DNA of 64,000 nucleotides, taken from Podarcis raffonei. Lineage: Eukaryota; Chordata; Lepidosauria; Squamata; Lacertidae. The stretch lies in the NCBI RefSeq assembly GCF_027172205.1, contig NC_070614.1:47990001-48054000 (forward strand), in the 5' to 3' direction. Below the pieces are notes generated by a model. The model saw only the letters and a program-made list of their open reading frames with translations, was not told the DNA's origin and ran no database searches. Positions 37,901 to 48,400 of the stretch are shown piece by piece. A program made the position numbers and the translations under genes. Every line of letters starts with the position of its first letter. Positions within the stretch are counted from its first letter, which is position 1.

Positions 37901-38213
37901 TCAATGCACAGTCGCAACCGCCAGGTTTACAATCTTAAGAACATGACACAAAAGGAAAGAGATTTCAGAGAGATGTAGGGTAGAGAGGAGACTCTTACTA
38001 TGAAACGTCAAACAGATTCTGTGAAGGGTGTTCTCTGAAGAAAACTTCATAGAATACATGAAAGATCTGAGAAGTAATTCCACCAATGATGAAGCCCCCT
38101 GGTTGGTACTGTCTAATTGGAATAGGAAATGGATATCTCATTGGACACCTGAATGTACCTGCTCTGCACACAACAGGCATTTGCAGAAAGAGGAACAACA
38201 ATAGCCACAACAT
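31933..38213 (-). CDS. V2R gene E, complete six-exon receptor (876 aa)
   Basis: Exons: 1 37999..38213, 2 36545..36836, 3 35238..36104, 4 34730..34957, 5 33805..33931, 6 31933..32834, with canonical AG/GT borders and matching phases and an open 876-codon frame. The chosen ATG ([18 protein letters not shown]) aligns with the other genes; an in-frame ATG 22 codons upstream is possible. The Venus-flytrap domain spans about residues 72-534, the cysteine-rich linker about 535-597 and seven helices about 611-864, ending IKRKN. It is the most compact complete gene (6.3 kb) and differs from C and D in TM4/extracellular loop 2 ([18 protein letters not shown] versus [18 protein letters not shown]). An L2 remnant lies in the intron between exons 6 and 5. 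Appears functional. Confidence 0.93.
32945..33370 (+). mobile_element. L2-like LINE 3' remnant in gene E
   Basis: The decayed frame includes [20 protein letters not shown], the L2-type reverse-transcriptase C-terminal signature. Parallel to the copy at 13015 in gene C at the same intron position next to exon 6, so it probably predates the duplication of C and E. Confidence 0.6.
37145..37280 (-). mobile_element. LINE 3' end fragment in intron 1 of gene E
   Basis: On the minus strand it resembles the post-RT end of L2/CR1-type elements (GTGGGATGCTCTGTCCAGGG, then CTTTAACCAGGCCTTTG). Short and decayed. The remainder of intron 1 is AT-rich with a poly-C run at about 37101-37110. Confidence 0.4.
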
Positions 38214-39443
38214 CCTTGCAGTGTAGCTTTTATCCTCTTGCAACAAACCTCTTAAGCTGAGATGTTTCCCAGCCTGCAAGTATACTTAAATTATTTTTAT
38301 TTGTTTTCAGGTATTTCAGCTGTTTTATAGTTTGTGTGTTTTCTGCCTAGGTTTCTTTTAAGAGGAATTGGCTGGATTTGATGATGCCCTGCTCTGCCAA
38401 TAGAAATAGTGGTAACCCTAGAAGAGTGATTTGTGAGCTCCATTTTAGAAGTCTGACATATGCATGCCTTGATGAATGGAATGTCAACACTCATTTAAAG
38501 TCTGGCCAATAATATGAAGAAGGGGAAAGATCATCAATAAAAGTGACATGGTTCTGCCTGCCTCTTGCCCCTATGGCCAGCTGTCTGTGGCAAAAAGAGT
38601 AATTTATTATAACCACTTCCAGGGTGGATTATTGACTCTTTTCAAGTGCCTACCAGAAATTCTCTTGAGCTTTAACCAAGTGAACCAACTATAATTATGT
38701 AGCTAATTCCTAGAGGAATTTAACTCAGAGTGAAACTTTTGGTAACCAACATGTTTGGTAGGGACCTATATTAGGGGCGTATCAACACAAGTGATGGGCA
38801 TGACAAAAAAAAGGAAAGGTTTTAGGAAATGTATTTACAGAAATATCTTTAATTATAAAGTAAACAGACCCCATTACTCCAAGACTAGCTCTAATTAATT
38901 TGCATAGTCATGATATGTTGCAAGTTAAAAATAAAGAACATATCACAAAATAAATTTGGGTTGTCATGCTAGTGTTATATTCAGGTATAACAGTGTTCCA
39001 TAGTGATGTTGAGGGCCACTCTATATCATTTTTAAGATAATAAATTGCACTTCAAGTTTGTAGCAGTACAAGTATTTCCTCTTCCTCTGAGCAAGAATTC
39101 CTCATATATGAATTGTCCTGTGAATCTGTAATTTGGGAGTAGAATGTTTTGTCAGTTCTAAACCAGGTCTCAATAAACCAAAGGGAGCAAAGAAACGAAG
39201 GGAAGCATCTCAATGTAATCTGTACCTTGACTCAATACAGCAAATCATCAGAACACATTCCTGTTTAGAAAACCCTTGCCAGGCACCGCTTCTCTGTTGA
39301 TCTGCTGTGGAGCTCAGCTTTCCTCTGCTTCCTTCTTTCTTTTTCCTTTCTTTTTCATCATTTTCAGTTTATATTATTTTGCTTAATGTTTTCATATAAA
39401 AAAGGTAAAGGTAAAGGACCCCTGACAGTTAAATCCAATTGCA

Positions 39444-39477
39444 GGGCCAGGAATGCTGAGAGGAAGCTGAAGAAAGC
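39444..39477 (-). pseudogene. 34-bp scrap of V2R exon 6
   Basis: Positions 39444-39477 match, without mismatch, the exon 6 segment of gene G near 59186-59220 (GGGCCAGGAATGCTGAGAGG and the next 14 bases), which encodes part of TM5. It sits between a reversed SINE tail and the left edge of the duplicated block. Too small to function; it marks a rearrangement. Confidence 0.75.
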
Positions 39478-39698
39478 TATCTTTTTCATCTTTACTCTCC
39501 ACCTTCCAAACATGAGGACTCTATAGAAATCACACTTACTTTGGGTGCCGTTAAAGCCAAACTTAAACCTCATTCACTTCTCTCTATCGCTTTATAAAAT
39601 GGAGAACAATTGTCTGTGCTGAAAGTCTGCAAACTGAGTGGAAGAGTGGTGCCATTTTCTTTGGGGATGGAAAGCAATACTCAGGCAGTGACTGACAA

Positions 39699-40456
39699 AG
39701 ACTCTCCTCCCTGCAAGTGAGGGGAGTGGTTGTGGGCGGGAGCCGAGCACCGCCCCTAGCAGGGGGCGTTAGCCCCCTGCCTCCATCTCACCTGGCTGGT
39801 GCCCACGCCCCTCGGCAGGCATCAAACCAGGTGCCTGAGAGGGGGCGTGTTCAGCAGCCTTTTGCTGCGGCGCCAGCCTCTGCCCGGCCTCATTCTTCGC
39901 CGTCTTGCCGTGAGTCACCCACCCTCCACTCCCTTTGAGTTAGAGCTTAGGTCATTGGCCTTGCTATGGACCTTAGGTTGGTCGCCCTGGTTGTCTAGGG
40001 GGCCTGGTAGGAGTTTTTCCATTTGGCATTAGGCTTTTTGGTTTTTTCGCCTACCTCGTAGCAATCGTCACAACTTTTGTGGTATTGGTGGGTAGGTTAG
40101 GCATTGGAATAATGTGTTGTGGTGTGTCGAACAGCTAGGTGTGGCCATCGCCTTTGCCTTCAATTTAGGGGTATTCCGTTAAAGGAATCTGGCGGTCGTG
40201 TATTCTGTCCGATGCCTGCTTGGCGGGAGGCCATGGCACGACCCTCGGTGACATCATGGGTGAGCCTATAGTTGGATTAGCATCAACAGGCTCCACCTAC
40301 TGGTGAATAAACCAACTTGCTTGAGAGATCCAATGCCTAAGCCAATACCTTTTCACTGCTGTAATCAATAAAGTTGTGGCCTTTCATTGCCCATTAACCT
40401 TATATAACGTGTCCTTGTGTATTCTTTCCACATCACGGGGGTCGGGTCCTCGAACC
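39699..40456 (+). mobile_element. LTR-like repeat (copy 2 of 3), probably a solo LTR
   Basis: 758 bp insertion delimited by comparison with the empty site at 53807 in the duplicate block; ACAA flanks it at 39695-39698 and 40457-40460. It carries the shared GGGGCCTGGTAGGAGTTTTT segment, GTCACAACTT, and AATAAAGTTGTGGCC about 84 bp from its right end. Non-coding; family unassigned. Confidence 0.6.
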
Positions 40457-40695
40457 ACAATGAGAAGTACTCAGGGGTTGACCTGTTGGAGCTTTCTCAA
40501 TTGCGTAAATGCTTCTTTGTGAACCAGTATAATCATATATTTGCCTGAAGCATTTTTATCCTTTTCAGCCAGAAAAGGCTTCAAAAGTGGCTTACATATT
40601 TCAGTGATAAGAAACTCACTACATTAAATCTTAAAATCTAGGAGACATGACACAAAAGGAATGGGGATTTGAAGGGATACGGGGGAGACACTTAC

Positions 40696-40910
40696 TATGG
40701 AATTTTGAACATGTTCTGTAAAGGATGTTCTCTGAAGGAAACTTCATCAAACTGATAAAAGATCTGAGAAGAAATCCAACCATTGATGAGGCCACCTGGC
40801 TGGTACCACTCATGGGGAACAGGAAAGGGGTCACTGGTAGGACACCTGGTCGAATCTGCATTGCACACTCCAGGCACTTGCAGAAACAACAACACAAATA
40901 CACAAAACAT
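40696..40910 (-). pseudogene. Lone V2R exon 1 (H), F-type
   Basis: 215 bp exon with ATG at 40910, signal peptide [19 protein letters not shown], the [10 protein letters not shown] motif and an intact GTAAG donor at the usual phase. It differs from gene F exon 1 at few codons (for example INGWI in place of IIGGI). No exons 2-6 of its own follow; the next receptor exons on this strand are those of gene E. The conserved upstream block is present (41334..41454). It may be a relic of a gene whose body was lost, or a usable alternative first exon for gene E. Confidence 0.75.
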
Positions 40911-41333
40911 CCTAGCAGTGGAGCTTATCCCATTTCACACAAGCCTCTTAAGGAGAAAAATCTTGCAGTCTATATCTTTATTGGTATACCCTTTAGATAT
41001 TGACAGATGCTTTAACTGATCTATAATTTGCTGTTGCTCTCATTTCCTTTGAGAAGAAGAGACTACATTGGGTAATAACTGGCTCTGGCAAAAAAATTCC
41101 AGAAGATATTTGTGAGTTGCATTTTAGAATCAAACTGTAACAAATGGAGCCTTGGTTAGAAGGTGAGATTGCCAGCACCCATTTCAAGTCTGGCCAATAA
41201 AGGGAAAACGTGAGAAATAAGATGAGCATGGTCTTCTCTGGCCTTTGCCTCTACCCTCACCACTCTACTGAATACAACATTATTTATTATAACAACTGCT
41301 AGGCTTTCTTATCGAATTTTTCCAAGTGACTAC

Positions 41334-41454
41334 TGGAAAGTCTCTTGAGCCTGGACAAACTGAGCAAAATACAATGATTTGTTTAATTGCATGCATAGTT
41401 AATATTGTTTTCAGAGTATTAGCTCAGAGTAGAAGTTTTGGTAACCAACATGTT
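41334..41454 (-). promoter_or_regulatory. Conserved upstream block of exon 1 H
   Basis: Lies 424-544 bp upstream of the ATG and ends GGTAACCAACATGTTCAGCT, matching the block upstream of genes C-F. AT-rich homeodomain-like words are present but the octamer of genes C and D is not. Confidence 0.35.
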
Positions 41455-41774
41455 CAGCTGGGTGTGTTTTCTAAAATGTGACTCCATGTTACCTCTGACC
41501 CTGAGCGGCCCACTAAGTGGCAAGTGGCTTGAAATCTTCTGTGGCGAATGAACATACCCAGGCAAGTCAGAGTGCTGCCATTTTCGTTGTGGATGCAAAA
41601 CAGCAAATCCTGAACTAAGGGCCACACATGCAACCCTAGTTTAACTGAAGGCAGGGAAACACATTTCTTTACACTAATAGTGCAAAGCACTACACACCCA
41701 CACACCAGATGCATCATCAAAAAGAGGATAATTAATCAATTGATTATTCAGACTTTTAAAACTTTCTGATGGTA

Positions 41775-42015
41775 TTTTGCTTGCATGGGTAACCTCCAGC
41801 TTGTATGACGAATGCAATGCACCATTTGTGAGACTGCCCCTGAGGCTGTCATGGAATGTGCAGCTAGCGCAAACTGCGATGCTCACTGGAGCAAAGTTTC
41901 ACCATCATGTTATGCCACTGCAGATGAAGGAACTGAACTGCCTGCAAATGAGGTCAATGTGCTGGTATTGGTGTACAAAGCCATATACAGCTTGGAACCA
42001 CGATACATAAAATAG
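41775..42015 (+). mobile_element. L2-like LINE remnant
   Basis: Decayed frame with LPLRL and VLVLVYKAIYSLEPRYIK, as in L2-type reverse-transcriptase ends. A near-identical copy lies at 55715-55962, so the insertion predates the segmental duplication. Confidence 0.55.
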
Positions 42016-42472
42016 CATTTACCCTTTATGTAGGCTACTAATCACTGTGTTATGCAGCTCCATATCTTCCATTCCCATTTCCAGTTTGCCTTTATTTCAC
42101 GCCCTGATTTAAAAAGAAAGTCCCTTCCATTTCCTCTTCTTTCATTCTGTTTCCAAAAGGCCGGAGGCTTGGTGACTTTCCCCTCTAAATTCATTCCAAC
42201 TTGTACATGGGATTGTTTCTCTCGACTCTATATCTGGCATCGCATGAAGTTTCTTGTTATCTCTCTCAATGGATTCATTGCACTCCTTCAGCATAACAAC
42301 TCCTTCATTTGTCTGGTTCATGCCTCCAAACACCTTTGTGAAGGTCTTGTCCATTCCATCACCTGCAACCATTCTCATTTCCTATTCAGGCAGACCTTTA
42401 TCAGTATCACACCCCCCCCACACACACACACAAACAAACAAATGTCCTGTGTATTCTTTGGTCTGAGCTGCC

Positions 42473-45400
42473 TTAATTCTTTATTCTTATTAGTTGCTCT
42501 CTGTTGTTCAGCTCTGGCCTCAGCATGATAATATAGCATTTTGGGGCAAAGATGCAGCCCAGTAAGCCAGCACTGGAGGCCAAGATGGAGAAGATCTCCA
42601 CCATCACCATGTACTTCCCTTTGGTGCTCAGGTAGGTTGGGACAAAGCACAACCAAACACTGCAAAAGAGCAACATGCTGAAGGTAATAAACTTGGCTTC
42701 ATTGAAGGTGTCAGGTAATTTGCGGGCCAGAAATGCTGAGAGGAAGCTGAAGAAAGCCAGGAGGCCCATGTAGCCCAGGACACAGGAAAACAAGGTCACC
42801 GACCCTTCATTACATTGCACAGTGATTTCTTCCATTAGTGAGTGCATGTCTAAATCTGGGAATGGGGGAGAAGTTGCCAACCAGAGAGTACACAGACTTG
42901 CTTGAATCAAAGAGCAGGAAAGGATAATGGAGTTGGCCAGTCTTTTCCCCACCCACTTCCTCAGGCTGGACCCTGGCTTGGTGGCCATGAAAGCTACAAC
43001 TACGGTAATGGTTTTGGCCAGCACACAAGAAACAGCCACAGAGAAGATGATGCCAAAAGTAGGTTGTCTGAGGAAGCAGGCCATTTCCCCTGGTTTGCCA
43101 AGGAATAGCAAAGAAGATTGAAAGCAGAGCAGCAGAGAGATGAGGAGAGTGTAGGTGAGATCTCTGTTGTTGGCTTTGACAATGGGTGTATCTCTGTGTT
43201 TCACAAAAGCTAAAAACACTAAAGTTGTGACAATGGAGAAACAAATAGCAATTGAGGCTAAGATGATCGCTAAGGGTTCTTCATAAGAAAGAAAGCTCAT
43301 TGTTTTGAAGATGCATCCATCTTTGTTCCTGTTTGCATATTGGTCTCCTGGGCATCTGAAACAGTCATCCATATCTGAAAAACAGAAACAGGTCAAATAC
43401 TAAACAAAATTCATTTGCTTCTTTTGCCTCCCATATGACCGTTTTGGGATTTAAACCTGGACATTCTTAATGCACTGTTGTAAAATGAAAGTGCACTTTA
43501 ATTAGCCCACAACTTACGGACATTTGACCTTTGTTCACTTTACACAATTAATCATAGAATCATAGAGTTGGAAGAGACCACAAGGGCCATCGAGTCCAAC
43601 CCCCTGCCAAGCAGGAAACACCATCAGAGCACTCCTGACATATGGTTGTCAAGCCTCTGCTTAAAGACCTCCAAAGAAGGAGACTCCACCACACTTCTTG
43701 GCAGCAAATTCCACTGTCAAACAGCTCTTACTGTCAGGAAGTTCTTCCTAATGTTTAGGTGGAATCTTCTTTCTTGTAGTTTGGATCCATTGCTCCGTGT
43801 CCGCTTCTCTGGAGCAGCAGAAAACAACCTTTCTCCCTCCTCTATGTGACATCCTTTTATATATTTGAACATGGCTATCATAACACCCCTTAACCTCCTC
43901 TTCTCCAGGCTAAACATGCCCAGCTCCCTTAGCCGTTCCTCATAAGGCATGGTTTCCAGGCCTTTGACCATTTTGGTTGCCCTCCTCTGGACACGTTCCA
44001 GTTTGTCAGTGTCCTTCTTGAACTGTGGTGCCCGGAACTGGACACAGTACTCCAGGTGAGGTCTGACCAGAGCAGAATACAGTGGCACTATTACTTCTGT
44101 TGATCTAGATGCTATACTCCTATTGATGCAGCCCAGAATTGCATGGGCTTTTTTAGCTGCCGCGCCACACTGTTGGCTCATGTCAAGTTTGTGGTCAACC
44201 AAGACTCCTAGATCCTTTTCACATGTACTGCTCTCAAGCCAGGTGTCACCCATCTTGTATTTGTGCCTCTCATTTTTTTTTTTGGCAAGCAAATGAAATT
44301 GGCAAGCAAATGAAAAATAAATAGAGGAACGGGAGCTTGTGCCTGGATAAAAACACTTGGCCTATCCCACCTGCCATTAAATCCAATGTTTTTGACTATA
44401 CACAACTTGGGCTTTAGGTGTGATCCCGGAATTGTAACTCCTGGGTAAGTTGTGGGCTTTCTGTATAACAATTATTCTAACGTATTTTATGTGATACTGT
44501 GTAGCAGCTATTACAACATCTGCACCTATTTTGGCTGGATGCAGAGACAGTGGATAGTTATTTTCATGATTTTACTTATAAACTGAAGCACAATCCAGAT
44601 AAGAATGAGGTTCCCTAGATTAATTGGCGGTTGCATCCTCAGTTTTGGCCGCCACCACAGCTGCCTTTTTCTGGACAGGGATAGCCTAACTTCTGTCATC
44701 TTTCCTTTGGTTATATATAGGTTAGTGAACTGCAATGGGTTATAGGCAAGACAGTGTGAACATAAAACTCACTCTGGGCTAACTGCACTAGGTCCCCATT
44801 AGTTTTTGGGCCAATTTCAAAGTTCTGGTTTTGACATATAAGGCCTTAAAATGCCCCAGGATGAAATCCTCCCAGGACTGCCTCTCCCCATATGAACTGT
44901 ACCAGAAAGCCATTTCCGACCTGGGAGGAGAGGGGGTTGCGGGCAGAAATCCCTCCCACATCTCACACGCGGGGGCTGGCCCTTGCCCCCGCGTGGTTAG
45001 GGAATCCCCGGGCGTGTCAGCGTCCCGGCCCGCCAATCAGCGGGCCGGGGAGGCGTAGCCTAGCCTATTTAAGACTAGGCACGGCCGGGGACCGCCCTCT
45101 TTGCCCCCTTTCCAGCTGAGCGGTTTTCCCATCCCACCCTCCCTTTAGGTTTAGCTAGCCTTGACCTTGCTATGGACTTCGGTTGGTCGCCGCAAGGGGC
45201 CTGGTAGGAATTTTTCCAAGTTGGCGCACTTCAAGCCTTTTGGTTTTTTCGCCTACCTCGTAGCAAACGTCACAACTTATTTTGGTATTGGCGGTTAGGC
45301 ATTGGCAGGGGTCAATTGTTATGCAAATGAAGGGGGGAAGGAAGCGCCATCACCTTCCCCAAAAGTAAGGGTAGTCCGGTAGAGGACTCCGAGGGGCGTG

Positions 45401-48400
45401 GCCTTGTCCGAAACCTAGGGAGGTAAGGGCCTCCGGCACGCCCCAGAGCGGTGACACCCGTGGGATCCTAGTTGGCGTACTTCAACAGGACTCCCACGGT
45501 TTGTGGACAACCCTCCCCGGTCCCCATGCCGGGTAGTCGATAGGAGCCAATGCCTAAGGCCAATACCTTCCAATTCTGTAATCAATAAAGTTGTGGCCTT
45601 TTTATGCCCATTAACCTAAAATTCTGTGTCCGGTGTCTTCATTTCACATGGGGGAGGGAACTTGCCACGCAATTTCCTATTGCCATCTGAGGCTCTTCTC
45701 CTACCCTCTCAACAAGAGATCTGGAGAAATTCATTTTCCTGGGAATAAAAGGTATAATTTTGAATTTGTGATGTCCTGTGCAGATTGGCCAGACATGTAT
45801 TCCTGGTACATCATCACTTCACTGTTTCCTATCTAGAACTGTGTATCTGGTTGTCTATTTGAGGGGTGCCCCATGGATTTTTGCACCTGACATGTGTTGC
45901 AGAGGCCACTAAGGAGAAACTTTAATGTCTGATCCAGCATCTACTAATAATAATCACAGCTTGATTTTGCCTCTTAAAAGTAAAAATTTGTCAAACTCTC
46001 CATGACCATCATCAGGAGTGTTAACATTTCTCTATGGACTTTTTGACCATTTCTTTTGGCCATTTTAATTTTTTTTTTCTGTTTAGGATATTATAAAGTA
46101 GGTGTACAACTACCATAGATCATTTTGTCTATTTTAGCGCTCACACTCAAATCCACATAAAATGTATTGCATGAGGCTTCCTCATTTTTCAAAATGTCCC
46201 TGGGAAGATATTGGAAGTCAACAGAGAAACATTCCAGGCAGCATGGTAATTAAAGATAGCAATTAGATCTAAAGTAGCAAACCATCCCAATCCTAGCCAA
46301 TGAAAATAACACATGAATTCTAAGTCACAAACCATTCTGGTCTGAAATCTTCCCTTCTGGACATGGAGCACAATCATAGCAGCAAAATTTCTCCCCTTCC
46401 TTCCTTTTCTTCTGATGACCAGGGGAGCAGCAGTCATTACACACAGAAATAGGCACCACCTATCCATCAGGAGGAAAGAACATTCAGGTGGGGGAAAGTC
46501 TCCATTCCTCCCCACAAAATAATAATAATAATATCTTTAATTTCTTGGTTTTCTTTTTGGCTCATGACCTTGAAAGACTCATCTCAGAAATTTTACGTAT
46601 AAACTTGTGCTGTACAAGTAAAGGATGCATCCCTAAAAAGGTGGATAGGACAACTGATCATTGGTCCATCTGGCTGTTTTGGCTTTGTTTGTTTTTGTTT
46701 GTTTTTTTTTACAGACCAGTGTCACTTTCAAAGCCCAGTGGCATAGCGTGGGTTGTCAGCACCCGGGGCAAGGCAAGTAATTTGCGCCCCCTAACCCGTG
46801 GATTTGCGCCCCTAACCCCCAGATGTTGCGGCTGCTGCGGCCGGCCCCCCCTGCACCCCCCACGCTACGCCACTGCTGGTGAAGGCGCTGCAATTGTGCG
46901 TAATTGCGCGGCGAGGTAAAACCAGAGTCCCGAGAACAATAAGCGAGGCTGCCACAAACCCCCGAGGGGTATTTAGCTGGAGGGTCGCCGCCGCCCGAAA
47001 GAGAAGCAGCCGGAGGGCCCCGGAAGAACCCGGCTCGGAGGAATCCTCGCCACAGAAGGGCGACTGGCGATTAGGAACTGCGCTAGAGGGAGCGTGACTA
47101 TCTCTCCAGAGGGAAAGGCCGCAAAGGGCGCCCCACATGCCGGTCAAGGAAGGCTCCCCTCCTCCAAAGCAGACCCGATCCAGGCGGCTCCATAAAGCTC
47201 CTGGGGAGAGGCGGGGGGGGCGCGGAGAGACAATGCCAAAACTCAGGGGGCTCCTTGAGCAGAGACACTTGCAGCAGTTTAAGACAATTGCCAGAGATGA
47301 GCCCCGCAGGGGGAGGCAGGGTCCTCTATCGCCCACCCCAGCTGCCCTTCTTGTATCTAAAGCCAGTTTGGCAGGGGGCGGTGGAAGGGTCTGGAAGGAG
47401 CGGGGACCACCGCGGAGCACACACACCGGGAGCTGGAGAGGCGAGGCCCAGCCTGATAAGCCGAGAAGGGGCCAGCCCAGAAGGCGCAGCTTCACAGCCG
47501 AAGCTGTCCTCGGCTTGGGGAGCCGGAGAAGCTGTCGGGTCAGGGCCCTGGCGCAGGCCTAGCCGCTCCCGCGACGCCTCTTTGCTCCCGGGATCGGGGC
47601 CGCCAGCTCAGCGCTGGAGCCGAGGGAGCCCCCAGGCAGGCCTGCGAGCAAAGGCAGAGCCGCCGGGCGGTGGCCGCATCTGCAAGGCGGCCGGAGAAGC
47701 GGGGACCCCCTCCCCTCCCCGCGTCCCCCCCCACTCGCTCCCCCCTCTGAAACTTTGCTAACACTTCCGCGCTGAGCCTCTGACAATGGGGGCGGGCCGA
47801 GGGCACGACACGGCTGGGCCCTCTGGACTCGCGCCCCCCCCAGATGTTGCGCCCGGTGCGGCCGGCACCCCTGGCACCCCCCACGCTACGCCACTGTCAA
47901 AGCCTACTTGGAGATGCAGAGGATTGAACATGGGACCATTGCATTTCAACCATTTTGTTATTCAGATGAGCTCTGGAGTTTTTCCAGTGGGACAGAGCCT
48001 GCAGGGCCCACAATCACAATCCAGGACCCATACCTGGTTAAAACCCTTGTGCCATGTAATCTTGTCCTCATGAATGATGATTCTTCTTGCTTCAAGAGCA
48101 CCATTGTCCACTTGTCCCACTTTCACTCGTAGGAAGGACTTGTTTGGCAATGTGACTATGTTCACAATGTCAAATACACCTTCCATTTCCTTTTTACCAT
48201 TGAAACTCAATGTTTCTCCTGCAGAGTTATTAAATATAATGCAACGAAGAAAAGGTTGTAGCTAATTGAAAAATAACAAGACATAAAGGGGTAAAAATTT
48301 ATTTACAATTTAAGCAAAATGCTGTGATTTGAAAAGTCCCTCTTTTATAACTATAATCAAGCCATGGTTCCCAAACACCTCCGTTATCTTACATTTTGGC

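Larger units (their letters stand above)
38214..40695. other. Region between gene E and the lone exon 1
   Basis: Contains the conserved block of gene E (38654..38757), a short LINE-derived match (about 38850-38955), a reversed Sauria SINE/Bov-B tail (about 39405-39440), a 34 bp exon-6 scrap, the left edge of the segmental duplication (39478) and an LTR-like repeat. No gene beyond these scraps. Confidence 0.6.

Noticed and set aside
40345-40460. AATAAA near 40372 as the poly(A) site of a host gene on the plus strand
   Set aside because: The same signal lies at the same distance from the end in the other two LTR-like copies, so it belongs to the repeat.
42810-43244. 144-residue frame on the minus strand within exon 6 of F (and at 59270 in G)
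   Set aside because: It is another frame of the receptor exon. The receptor frame has the TM motifs and correct splice phase.
46812-47562. Long frames on both strands in the GC-rich cargo of the hAT composite
   Set aside because: Stops are rare there because of base composition; no domain, signal or family was seen, and both strands are equally open.
46877-47830. CpG-rich segment as a native promoter of a host gene at this locus
   Set aside because: The empty site in the duplicate copy and the flanking 8-bp duplication show that it arrived by transposition.
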